Below, in pieces: positions 49,991-61,381 of a DNA stretch of 64,000 nt. The DNA is from Temnothorax longispinosus (taxonomy: Eukaryota; Arthropoda; Insecta; Hymenoptera; Formicidae). The DNA is taken from NCBI RefSeq assembly GCF_030848805.1, contig NC_092363.1, positions 2,170,001 through 2,234,000 of the forward strand, written 5' to 3'. Positions within the stretch are counted from its first letter, which is position 1, and each line of letters starts with the position of its first letter. The notes beneath the pieces were generated by a model. The model saw only the letters and a list, made by a program, of their open reading frames with translations. It did no database searches and had not been told where the DNA came from. A program made the position numbers and the translations under genes.

Positions 49991-51240
49991 TCCCGCCACA
50001 CCTGGCGTACAATTTCGACGTTCGAGAAAAGCGCTCGCAACGAAGGCAATTCAGGAAATACGCGTTCGATGTGGCGGAAACGCGATCGCCGACGTAAGTA
50101 CTTGCAAGCGCGCCCGCGCGCACTTGCACGTGCCCAAAACTCGTGGCGTTACTTTTTCGCGCGACTTACCGAGGAGCAATAAAGGCAAACGACGCGCCGC
50201 GTCGTGCCGCACCGTACGATTTATTATCTCGCGGTAAGCCCGCCGACTCTCGAATGAATTGCTCGGTCGCAACTTTTTCGTAAGGTCCTCGGAGAACAAA
50301 GCCCGACTATAGATACCGTGTGATCGGAAGGACAATAGAATTAATGGCCGGTGAGGAGCGCTCGAGAGAGAATTTTTCCGCCCGCCATCGTGCCACAGGG
50401 TCGTCCACTCCCTTCCTCCCTCCCCCCCTTTACCATTGCCCCTCACGGCGTGAAATAACGGCTTGCCGCTACGCCGACGTTGGATATCGAGGTGGCGGCG
50501 GTCGATTCGGGGGAGACTTCGGCGGGAATTCCAACGTTGGACGTGTCCAAACGTTATCGGAGGGCGGTCATCGCTGAACGCCACCAGAATATAGAGACCG
50601 GGGACCGGATGCTACTCCGTTTCGTGCACATTTCCTCTCTCTCGTCAACGGACCCTATCGTGAGAAGCGAATGAAAATGCCTTCCGCTCCGATCTTCCTG
50701 GAAGGAACTGTATCGTATGTAGTATATGTTTTCGCAGCCGCGACGTAATGTAATATTAAACGAGACCCCTTCGCTTCGAACCGTCAGTTCGCTCGGCGAA
50801 CATTGTCCCCGGATCGATTTGGTACACGGGATGGGGTTGCGCAGGAGAGAATAGACCGTTCAAATCGCGTTATAAGACGGAAACGCGATGAGCCGTTATC
50901 TCGAATTTATCGAGGATTCGACGGATAGGCGGGAGAACGCGCCTATTCTAAAGGACATTGGTTGCCATGCTGCCATGCTGCCGCGCCTGGTGAAAAGGCC
51001 GCGAATAAATTGTGCGCGGAAGCGGATAACGCGTGAATCGAGAACGCCGAGGAGAGAAATCTGGTAAAAAGCAATGTCGTGTGTTGTCTGGGTTATAGCT
51101 TGCTCGAAAATACAGCTTCGTTGAGATCAATAAAACCTCAATCCCGCTCTCTGGCCCGCGGCTAACGGCGTTCTCGAGAAAGCTCTCGCGCCTTTTATCC
51201 GCTTCCCGATCGTGCACCACTAGGAGTGTATATTAAGTGG
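49991..51240. other. Second GC/CpG-rich island
   Basis: CpG-dense DNA with overlapping frames on both strands (minus 50051-50584, 177 codons; several plus frames). Minus-strand GTAAGT after GCTCCTCG at about 50168 and plus-strand GAC|GTAAGTAC near 50094 are donor-like. CCATGCTG is tandemly duplicated near 50967-50982. Promoter or untranslated-exon DNA is possible. No product is recognised. Confidence 0.4.
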
Positions 51241-52978
51241 CACTAGCATCGATTAAATCCAATTCCTTTTATTTCTTTCAATCACGTGTTATTTCTCGGC
51301 TGTTTATCATGTGGATTTAAAAAATGATGGATGCTCAAACAATCGTGCATGTCGTCGATTACGTTGATCATATCGATTGCTGTAAATCGATTATAAAATC
51401 ATCGTTATTATTTAAGAACAAGAAACAAAGAATATTCACGTAATCATGTATACTTCGCGTACCTATACGCGATCGCTGATACCTAGTTTAAATTTACCAG
51501 TTGCACTAATGTTGACAGACAATTGCATTCTAGCGACGAAAGTTGCAACGCGATGACCAAGGATCAATAAAATCTATGAACGTGCCAGGAATCTTCTGAC
51601 CTACCTGCCTCAGTTCGACGAAACAACCGCAATCGGATCCTGTGGCAGCGATTACGCCATAGCAGCCGCAAAAGCGCTTTAACCGAATGCACGTTCGCGG
51701 CGTTACGCCCGACATTGGCGCACGGCCACTCGAAACGACGACACTCGTAGCCGACCGAGCGAATCGCATTAATGATGGTTACCGGAACAGCCAGCGGACG
51801 AGGATGCTTTATCGTGCTCCAGCCACGCCGTATGCGGACGGACAAGAAGCCATGAGCGGATAATTATACGGAAGTTTCCAATTACGGATAACGCCGTAGC
51901 GAGTAACCGTAGGTGTTAGCAGTCAGCCGCTATCTAATCCCGAATCGAGTGGGGTCCCTAGGACCTCCAAGCAGACGTCGTGTGCATTAAGAGGATAAGC
52001 CGAACCGTGATCGTAGATTAAGCGCGTAACACTGCGTGACATTAACCACCGCGATTGCGTTACGCATTGGAGCACGATATTCCGCGAATTTGTGAACCGT
52101 AGAGAAACGATCATTCTCTTCCTATTTTGGATTACTTGCGAGAGTGTGACATATAAATCCGGTATTTAGAAAAAAAATTCTAATCACGAAAAGAATATTC
52201 AGAATATTATTATCGCGTTATCTTGTCGATAGTTTTGCAGCTAATTAATGTATTATTTTACAAATATTCTGTTATAAGAGCAACGCACAGAGATAATTAT
52301 ACTTCATGCTAATACAGACAGACTTATTGTACTATTTGAAATATTATATTTTAAATCATGAAAGTAATAACATTGTTAGATGGTTAAGGACCACGATGTG
52401 GATTCGGCTTCGTTGAAATTGGCGCTTTGCCCGATGACCTTTTCTTCGATGTGTAAGGTATCTTGAGCGTGACCATCGCAGAAGTGATTATGTGCGTGCA
52501 TATACATCCACTGAACCAAAATGGTCTTTCGGAGGGTCCGAGCTAAAAAGAACGTTACTCTTAATGAGCTGGCCCACAGCCAGTTCCTTGTCCGATGGAC
52601 TAACCCATCCTGAAACTCGAGTCAATTTGCTCGGTCATAGACTTTTGGATACAAGCGCCCGTCGTTTGATAATGGTTTCCGAAAAAAATTCAGTATATAT
52701 TGACATTTTAGCAATGTTACTTGTTACAATTTAACTTTAATAAATCCCAAATCTTATATGCATCTATTTTTGTAAAAATAGTAAAATGTTTTTAAATATA
52801 AAAAAGTGTGTCTGATAAAGATATAGTCACTAAATATAACTAGTCAACAAATACGTATAGTTAATAAATGCAGCTAATAATACAGTTTCTCGATCGCGAC
52901 CGATTTACGTGAATCTCACTCGCACTGTAATTAATTAAGTATGCAGATATACCCGGCGACATTTCCGTGGGCTCTCCC
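51241..52978. other. Mixed background with one exon-like minus stretch
   Basis: AT-rich at 51240-51520 and 52140-52400, GC-richer at 51530-52100. The latter contains the minus-strand candidate described at 51605-51840. Otherwise nothing recognised. Confidence 0.55.
51605..51840 (-). CDS. Weak minus-strand exon candidate
   Basis: On the minus strand a donor-like CTGAGGCAG|GTAGGT ends at 51605/51604. One frame before it is open for about 78 codons, from a TTG near 51845. The product is unrecognised, Arg-rich and Cys-containing. The acceptor is unclear; only a pyrimidine-rich stretch near 51845 suggests one. A second frame is also open through most of the interval, which lowers confidence. Confidence 0.15.
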
Positions 52979-52999
52979 ACGCGCGCGCGCGCGCGCACG
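52979..52999. repeat. 21-nt CG-alternating, Z-DNA-prone tract
   Basis: ACGCGCGCGCGCGCGCGCAC followed by G: perfectly alternating purine and pyrimidine, with eight consecutive GC dinucleotides. (CG)n is the sequence class that most readily forms Z-DNA. Confidence 0.85.
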
Positions 53000-53265
53000 A
53001 GCGTTTGCTTCGGAAACTATCGCAAACTATGATCCAAGTTTACGCGATATACGAACAGAGCCAGAGAAATCCGAAGAACGACGAGCGGAATTACAAGTAT
53101 TACGTTGATATCGTCTCTCGCGACCTTATCGATCGTTCAAAATCCCTTTCCATAGAATGCAATTTGGAGTATTCGTTGGCTCTTTCCCGTTTCGTTGCCC
53201 CCCGATGATGGATTACCCCATTACGAACGGATTCTTTCTTCTTTTTTCTTCTTTTCTTTTAACAG

Positions 53266-53387
53266 GTCCCTGCGAGCTGACCCAATATCACGGTGGCATA
53301 ATAATAGCTGTGCCGGCGCGGCGCACGCCAGAGTGGCTCTCGGCCCTCTTGTTCTTTGAAACAATAGGACGTTACTTTGTTTTCTGA
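53266..53387 (+). CDS. Exon-like ORF behind a long pyrimidine tract
   Basis: A pyrimidine tract of about 30 nt (TTCTTTCTTC... ending TTTTAACAG at 53265) is an excellent 3' splice-site match. In the frame entered after the first codon base, the downstream DNA is open for about 40 codons to a TGA ending at 53387. The peptide starts PCELTQYHGG and ends GRYFVF, with a hydrophobic stretch in between. A second frame is open for a similar distance. No downstream donor or AATAAA is evident nearby. It could be a terminal coding exon of an unidentified gene or a chance match. Confidence 0.25.
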
Positions 53388-55884
53388 CGTACCGTCGTTT
53401 CGGGCCGGCGAGCATATACGCGGAATCTAATCCATATCCTGGCGAGGATGAAATTTACTACTTTAATAACACCGCGCTCTCCGCTATCCAAGCGCAAGTG
53501 TACATACATACGAATACACACCCCGCGACCGCGCCGCCGGCGTACCAATGTTCTCTAACTTCCATCCAGCCTCTGTCCGACAGACGGGAACGATTTCGAG
53601 TATTTGGGTCAAGTTGTACCCGTTGTTTGCTAGTGACCGTGTAACGCGCGCGGCCGCTGGCTGCAAAACGTAAATCCGGTACAACCGTGGCAACTTGTTT
53701 CCTGTCGGAACGGAAAGTAGCATCGCTAATTTAACGACGTAACACGATGCCGCGGTGTTCGTTACCTGCGAGCAATGATATTTCTGTGGCGCGAAACAAC
53801 GTCGAGACGCACGTCCGCTGACGAATTGCACGAAAATGCCCAAGTATGTACATGTGCTTCAAATCGCTAACGTGAGTCGCTACGCGAAGTCGGCATAATG
53901 ATATAAATTACTCATTGAGCAGAGAATTCTATATTGCGTTGTTTTATTTTCATATTAAAATAAACGCAGTTGTAATTTATTCCCGTTACCTTGATCTGAT
54001 ATAATTCGAATCATAATATATGCTAATTCGTTTATTTGATAAATATCCTTATTGTAATCTTATTGTAATCTTTTTCATGTAAGAGATTCTTAAAAAAAAA
54101 GGTCTAAATTCATTATGTAAATAAAAAAACGTATTACTTTTAAAGATTTGATGTTATCACTGGTAAAATTTAATACATAGCAAACTTGAGGGTAACATCT
54201 TTACGAGAACGTATTGAGAAAGAAGTCTTCGGACGAAAATCCGGAAAGACGAGGTACACACACGATTCGACGGGATGGACTATATTCGTATAGTCGTATA
54301 CACACGTGTCCTATAAAGGTGCAGATTGGGATGAAGGAGCCGCTCCTTTATTTTCTTTACCTGTATGGGACGGTCACGTGCGCGACGCACAAAGGAGCGG
54401 GAAAAGGAACGGAGGGAGACAGAGGTACGAAAGGAAAAGAAAGAGAGCGATACACGATGTTAGGGTGGATCTTGGATACATAACGTAACGGATGGACAGG
54501 CAAGCTAAGGCTAGATGGGTAAGGCTATACTCCAAAGCTAAACTACTTTGCCCCGAGCAAGACGGGGGGTTGCGGGGCTTGAGTGCTAGCCGCTTGTTCT
54601 GTAATCCAATAGAGACCCTAAGACCTTTCCCACTCCACCGCCAATATAGGTACACACGCCGATAGGTACACCTTATGTACATCGGATACGTATGTAAATT
54701 TCAATATGGCGCGTCGAGTCTGCGCGTTTTTCTACCATCTACCCAGGTTGACCGAAAACAATCCACGATACCGGATGGAAATCCAGAACGATACCGGGAG
54801 CACCGCGGATGGTGGAAAAAGGATTCGTGGACCCTTTGGGCTCTTGAGATTTTCGAAATGTGAGGAATATGCGAAACTTATATAGATGACATTCTGGGTG
54901 ACCGACCCTAGATGTTCTAGCGATGAAACGTGCAATGATTTCCAAATATCCTGCAGCATTCAAGATGATTGGATAAAGCATTCGAGCTGATACATTATTT
55001 ATATTTATGCGAGCGTAATGTTCCCTCTCTTATTCGATATTACGAAAACTGTGATGAATATGCCATGCAAACGCGCCGTGCATTTCGATGGAAATCCAAA
55101 TCGCTATTTATATACGCTCCATAGTATTTTGATACTCGGTTAATATGGCCATTATTAATGGAACGAAAACGACGAATTACTAGTCATCCAATTAAAAGTA
55201 ATTACATTATCGATTTGTGTTATTTCGATCAAAGTAGTTATGTATTTTTTATAATTTATATATTTAAGAATTTATATAGTCTATTATATTTTAGAGATTT
55301 ACATACACAACACATATATATTTATGCATGCTTGCGTTTAAAGATTGTCATTATTAATGATAATAAATATCGCAAAATCCGTTTTTAAACTAATTTTTTA
55401 TAAATTACCTTCATAGCTGACTACATTTTAAATGGTTGCATTTGTCTGACCTCATTTACTATCTCGCGCATAAAATCTCTAGGTAATATGTATATAATGC
55501 GTTCTCCTAAATGCACTGCTTTCCGCGGAATGCATGTACCTTCATTATTACCATTTCGTTATTACGTAAAATCTTTCTGTATAAAATTTTCATACATAAG
55601 AGAATTACAAGGTATTATTTCGTCGATAAGCATCTCTTAGGATCATTCAGCAGAAAAATTATTATACATAATCACTAATGTATAGCAACATTGGCAATAC
55701 ATTTGATATATATCGGGTATAGAGATTTTGAATAATTATAATAAGGCGTATTATATCAAAGAGTCGCTAGTAAATTTTCGATATAGGAAAGTGTCTTGTC
55801 AGCAGCTACATAGAATTCGTAGTATTAGAAGCCCATATCACGTAGTAGTTCATCAGCGGTAGAATTGGCTACTCTTCTCGGGCA

Positions 55885-55911
55885 TCAAGTTTTCTTGACC
55901 TGAAAACTTGA
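55885..55911 (+). repeat. Perfect 10-bp stem-loop
   Basis: TCAAGTTTTC, loop TTGACCT, GAAAACTTGA. GGG and CCC just outside could add pairs across small internal loops. Function unknown. Confidence 0.65.
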
Positions 55912-56823
55912 AACCCATGCTGCTTACATAAGAATGCGACCGTACATGAGAATGGTACCATTTACCGCATCATTTCAAACAACGGTGTTATGTAATAACT
56001 TAAAAATTTATATTTGGCACAATTACGGAACGTCATATTGTCACACGATTGGTAACTGTTATAAAACGAAGTTAATAATTTATAAGATCTAGATGCATGA
56101 CTGTTACATTTCCTGAGTGCTTCAGTTCCAATAAATTGATTGCGTCGCTGAAATAATTGGAATAAGAAGTTCTATTATCCAATAATTTTTATCGAAATTT
56201 CCTGAATGCAAATTTGCAGAATCGGCAGAATGTTGTAGCTCGTTAACAATCATCGTCTAATAAATTTATTATGAAATGAAAATATTGAAGAATTTGAGAT
56301 ATTGGATTCTCTATAAAGAAAATAATAAGCATGTATTCTTTATAAATGTTCAAATAAATATCTGAGATGTAAAATTGCTGGCAGGATAAAACAGGTAGGA
56401 ATATCCTGCGAATTATCCCGCACCCTGTAGTGTACCTGTAGTGTACCGACGTCGGTGTCCTACCCCTATATGACAGAGGTAGTTTTACTCGAGGTAGTCG
56501 GTAAGGAAGGATGGTTCGCAGCAAAGGGTGGCTTTGCCGATAGAGTATCGGGAAGCCCTCTGCAAACTGTGCACTGGGGTGAAACTCGAGCGATGGGGTT
56601 ACCAGTAATTTTTGCCGTAGTAACGCACCAATAACATCCGTTGCTGTTTATGTAATCGTTCGCCGATAATTTCCCCAAAATGCTCAGCAATCTTGATAGT
56701 TTATAAACACGATTTACCACAAAACTGTTAATAACAATAAAATTAATACTTTTAGCGATGCATTTAGTTAAGAAAATCTTACATTTAACTCTGCATTTAT
56801 CCGGTATATACTGAATTATATGA

Positions 56824-57321
56824 CTAATTACTTAAATTTGAGTAACATGATGTTGTTTGTTTGTCGAGACAGGGAATAGGGACATTTCTTGTGCACTGAT
56901 GAAGTAATTTTTGGATACCAAACGCTTCGAGCGCGATCAATCGAGCGCTCGTGGGGGGTGAACTTGCTGGTGCACGATTTTGTGTGCCGTATTTTACTGC
57001 GTCGCTGCTCGTAAAAGCTCGGATGCGAACCCCGTCGTTCCGTAATATCGATTTCACGGCTGCAGATATTCCTGCACGTGTCTTAGCTCGTGCCGGCACT
57101 TCCAGTCGTAAATGTGAGGTTCCTGCACCCTCCACGGCGGTCGCCGACGAAGTCGGGTCAGACGTCAGGAGTGAGTGACAGTCGTGCCGAGCCATTTTCT
57201 CGTGTATAACGGCCTGACACCTTGCAATAAGAAGGCATGACAGAAGGCTAGGAATGGCCGATGGTTCTGACAGGTGCGCGCGCAGGCGAAGATAGACCCT
57301 CGATGCTATAGACGTTCCCAT
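56824..57321 (-). CDS. Unrecognised 165-codon ATG ORF in a GC-rich islet
   Basis: An ATG with a reasonable context (ACACAATGG) opens 165 codons on the minus strand. The frame coincides with a roughly 450-bp islet of higher GC between AT-rich flanks. The product is basic and rich in Ala, Ser, Arg and Leu with several Cys. I recognise no domain, signal peptide or catalytic motif. No AATAAA follows closely. A shorter plus-strand frame (56951-57178) overlaps it. It could be an intronless gene, a retrocopy fragment or chance. Confidence 0.18.
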   Translation of the reverse strand: MGTSIASRVYLRLRAHLSEPSAIPSLLSCLLIARCQAVIHEKMARHDCHSLLTSDPTSSATAVEGAGTSHLRLEVPARAKTRAGISAAVKSILRNDGVRIRAFTSSDAVKYGTQNRAPASSPPTSARLIALEAFGIQKLLHQCTRNVPIPCLDKQTTSCYSNLSN

Positions 57322-58967
57322 TGTGTCTTATTCCCGGGTTATCATTATCGTTCTGTCTTCACCTACACTCTGCATTATGTATACGTCAAAGTACGATGCA
57401 AGCGTTGCGAGACACTCGTTATCGCATTTCAAAGCTTTCGCCGTGTTACATTACGTAGAGACAATGTCATTCTCCGAGTTAAGCTCGTCTATTTTTAACG
57501 GTGTCGTTATGTCATTTTTTCGTCTCGATTTTAAATTTAAAAACAACAAAATAAGTTGATGTAGGTAATCCGTATTGATTTTATCCTGCTAGTAGATAAT
57601 AAATCATATAACAATCTAACAAATGTGCAATTTGCGAATACAAATAATAAAATATATAATCGTATGCCAAAGAAGTTATCCGCACATATACTTCACTAAT
57701 ACGACAAAAACGTGCATATAATAAAGAATATTATGGACGTTATAAATTGTAAGTAATGCATTTCCGTTACATTTTCTACTTATAGATAACATTCGATATA
57801 CTACCAAGAAGGATGCGAGAATGAAAAGGTAGCGGGCATTACCCATGGATAGGCACATAAAGTAAATCAAGCGAATAAGACGATAACGATTGAGGACATT
57901 GTACTGTTGAATAATACTGACTAATGGCACATCCAATGGTTGCTATAACATCAAACATTCAAGACCGTACTTATTTTAATTGTTGCACATTACACAGAAT
58001 GTTGTCAATGTCGATGTCAATGCAAATGAGAGCAAACGCGTGAGTCTATAAGGCTTACTTAGATGACTCAAGTCTACCTTTACCTTTACAGCGCACAAGA
58101 TAATTATTATTATTACTCAATGTCAAAATAGTATGCCATTCAGTATATTAAGGAACCTCTACTGTCAGTTAAGGTTGCTGATAATATTGCGACACACCGA
58201 GTCGAATCGAAGAAGAAGAAAACACAAGAACTTATAGAAATATGTAAAACCTACGTCTTAAACGTATTTAATAAAAATACGTTTTTATGTGTGTTTTATG
58301 TGTTTTTATCTTCCTGAAATTGAGAGATTTATGAATTTATCTTAATTATATTTTTAAAATAAGAATAAAAAGATCTCGATGTAAAAAGCTGAAATGCCGT
58401 TGATTCACGCGTGCTGTTTTTTTATAAATCTAAAAAACAATACGGAGAAAGAGTGACGATACTTATGTCTCGCCTGAGAACGTAGCGCAAAAAGACAGGG
58501 GTGCGCGCGCGCGGCTCGAAACTCCTCGCATTTCTTTTTCCACTGACATTGGAGAGTGATTAAAAACTTGATCCTACGGCGGCGCTCCATCTTTATCCGT
58601 CCACCCATCCATCGCTCCTGTCCTTCGAGTTCGTTTTACTCGACCTCCAACCTTTCGTTTACGATATAGGATAGCGGACAATATGGCGGAGTAATTGTTG
58701 TTCAGAGGGAACTCAGGGATGATAAGCAAGGGGGCTGGTGGAGGAGAGGGTGTGGGAACACGAACGAGAGAGGAGAGAGAGAAGCTCGACGGTGTCGGAT
58801 TACTGCTGGCATTGTGAAGTCCAGACATGGGGAAGAAGAAGAGAAAGCGGCGACTGGGGTGGAGGTGTATAAGAACAGCGGTACGCGAGAGCGGGACCGG
58901 TGGATAAGACGGTGGAGATAGGCAAGACAGCGGGGACGAGCCTGAAGCAGAAGCGGGACGGAGAAGC

Positions 58968-58987
58968 AGAAGAAGAAGAAGAAGAAG
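58968..58987 (+). repeat. (GAA)n short trinucleotide repeat
   Basis: About 6.7 AGA/GAA units, within a longer purine-rich segment. Confidence 0.9.
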
Positions 58988-59191
58988 TTATTAGAAATAC
59001 CGTAAGAGAGTACAATACCACATCCACCCCGGAGTAAAAGAGTGAGGATGCGAAGGTGGATTCACCCTAGTTCCTTCTCTCGCCCCTTCCTTCGGCTTCC
59101 TTCGGCTTCGTGTATCTCAGACTCCTCGTCGGTGAAGTCGGCTTTCGCGGGACGTCGACAGAATCGAGATGGCGCGAGGGAATGTCGCTGA

Positions 59192-59260
59192 CGAGAGAAA
59201 AAGAAGGCAAGCGAGAAGCGAGAAAGAGAGAATGAGAGAAAGAGAAAGAGAGAAAGAGAA
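59192..59260 (+). repeat. GA-rich purine tract
   Basis: A nearly continuous purine stretch of GAGAAA, GAAAGAGAG and GAGAAAGAG blocks with only a few pyrimidines. Confidence 0.9.
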
Positions 59261-59530
59261 TCTCTGTACCTTGGCGCTTCCTTTATTTGCCGCGATTTAT
59301 TTTATGATACACACGCGCGCACTAACAGCGACCGGGCCACACACAGGCGAGCGGGGTCCTTGGTACTGTGTGCCCGGCCGAGTGGAAAAATGTGATATTC
59401 TCTGACAAATGGACGGTGGCGGCTCGTGGCAGAGATGTACGTTTAAATGCGATTGTTTATTTCGTGCTCGATTGCCCGCTAATACCAATTTGTGATGTTC
59501 CGCCGGTTTATCGCTCTTAGCCGCGACATC

Positions 59531-60844
59531 CCGACGGAGCTAAAAAGCATTGCAGCTCTGACGGAATGTAATCTTCTCATATAATTCAAACACATCTGTA
59601 CAGTATTGCTACATGGAATATCTGTATATATTCGACACATAAGATATTAATAAAATTAAACCAATGTTTACAAGGGCATCTAAAGTTATGAAATGATATA
59701 TGCTTTTGCTGCGAAAAAAAAATAATTTTTCATGCTCGTTCATTTAAAGCTCATCGCGTGCTCACCGCGAGTTAATAAACATACAATTTATATGACCAAC
59801 CTAATAGTTATATCTTACCATAACTGCTGCGTATTACGCTAAATGTGCAGTTTTATACATCTCTGCCATTAAACATTATCCAGCGTGTCTATTATCGTGC
59901 AGTCAGTCAATAGTCTCCTACTGCACGCATCTATACTTAGACACAAGCCCGTCCCATTATCACATTACTAATATTCTCACTGGTCTCATCAATAATTTCA
60001 TGCACCGTGCAATTTCACGCATCATGAATACAGTCTTACATGTGTCACGTTACGATATGATCCTCAATGCTTATCTATTATCAGATTGTTACATAATCAT
60101 AAGTTTTTATTGGATCTAGTACATCTTGCAAGGAAATTGTCTCACGATGATTATGTAAAGTGTGCGATTTAATATCAATAATTCTGTACGAAGAGCTCAA
60201 AGATTATTGTGCTGATGTTAGATTTTGAAACCATATTATGGACGACGTTTTTCAGTCGGATATCGCTATTGTTTTCAACAACAAAAGAATATTTGTGATG
60301 CGGAACGCAGAAGTGGATCTCGTAAGTGCGAAATAAGGGAGAGCTTTCTGGGGTGTTGGTCAGTTGTCAAAGGGGTGTCGGGGCGAAGGAAAGGAATGAG
60401 ATATCGATGGCGCTAGGTGAGCATAGTGGTAGTATAGGCGGTCGTAATTGTTATCCGATCGAGACCAAGGGAAAGGGTCGCCGGAGGATGGATGTGACGT
60501 CATCGCGAACAGGTTCACCTATAATTGGATTTATGATCGGCATATCACCATCTACGCGTTCACAGGCATGAAAATATTTTATTCAAGCGTTCTGATTGCA
60601 AATTTGCGACGTATGTTAGCACAAACGTGCGCGCGCATAATTTTTTATATTACACGGGACCTGAAAAAACTAATAATTCCATTTCGAATATTCATAAAAA
60701 TGGTGTTCAATGCGTTAACGTAATGCGTTTTAATTTGATCGCCATTAAAAAATTATAAAATCGAATTAGACACTATACATATTTAAGAAATAAATGTTAT
60801 ATAAGTTGCAGATGATAGTATTTGCTTAATCTCGCATACCAAGA
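59531..60844. other. AT-rich background
   Basis: No recognised gene. A GC-moderate piece at 60220-60560 carries three overlapping plus frames of 63-91 codons, donor-like GCTAG|GTGAGC near 60415 and CTC|GTAAGTG near 60320. No frame is recognisable. Confidence 0.55.
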
Positions 60845-60889
60845 ATGTGCGTATACATGCGCATATGTGTGTGTGCGCGTGCGCGCGCG
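60845..60889. repeat. 45-nt perfect alternating purine-pyrimidine tract
   Basis: Every base from 60845 to 60889 alternates purine and pyrimidine. The tract passes from GTGCGTATACATGCGC through GTGTGTGT to CGCGTGCGCGCGCG. Such tracts, above all the CG/TG-rich part, readily form Z-DNA under negative supercoiling. Confidence 0.9.
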
Positions 60890-61339
60890 ATTCGCATTTA
60901 CGGCGCAATCATGGCACGATCGGGGAAAGTTTTAATTACCGGTATCAATTCGCATAACTCGCGCAGAGCCGAGAATTCAAGGCTTTTCTAGACACGCTGA
61001 ATGAAGTTCAGACATGGGGGCATATCGCTATACGTCGGCGAAATCATTTCTCACAAGTTTTAATTGCCGCTGTCTATTAATACGACGATTACGGTAACGA
61101 TATCTGCGTTCATTAAAATCCGGCTACACAAATATTTCAGTCCTTAGAAAATAGAGTTTCTCTCTTCGGGAATGAAAGTGTTCTTGCGTGTGACAATAAT
61201 AAAACAAATTACTTGCTTGGTGTAAAACTGGTGGGATAAATTGAATCTATATATAATTTATACATCTTCTCTTTAGCCTATGCGCGTTGCTGTTCTCAAT
61301 CGTTGACGTAATTTATCGATATCTACGGTATATATGGTA

Positions 61340-61381
61340 GAAACATATCACTATGAAGCTGATTTCATAGTGATATGCTTC
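61340..61381 (+). repeat. Tight 18-bp hairpin with 6-nt loop
   Basis: GAAACATATCACTATGAA, loop GCTGAT, TTCATAGTGATATGCTTC: 17 of 18 positions pair. It is too short and the loop too tight for a typical pre-miRNA. It may be a small foldback relic or a transcribed structural element. Confidence 0.75.

Larger units (their letters stand above)
53388..58380. other. Mixed to AT-rich background
   Basis: GC-richer at 53400-53880, 54200-54950 and 56870-57330; otherwise AT-rich. Small features are an 11-bp tandem CTTATTGTAAT duplication at 54048-54069, a UUCG-loop stem GACTATA-TTCG-TATAGTC at 54278-54295 and a 10-bp stem at 55885-55911. CCTGTAGTGTA is duplicated near 56423-56445. The minus ORF at 56824-57321 is listed separately. 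Confidence 0.55.
58381..59530. other. GC-rich, purine-skewed region with GA and GAA tracts
   Basis: The plus strand is strongly purine-rich from about 58680 to 59260. It includes (GAA)n at 58968-58987 and GA-rich runs at 59192-59260. An ATG in fair context at 59169 opens 78 codons, of which the first 30 or so are low-complexity Arg/Glu/Lys from the GA tract. A donor-like ACC|GTAAGAG lies near 59000. A promoter or 5' UTR is plausible; a coding role is not shown. Confidence 0.4.

Noticed and set aside
50051..50584. 177-codon minus-strand frame
   Set aside because: CpG-rich DNA is open on several frames and strands here. The Arg/Ser-rich product resembles no family.
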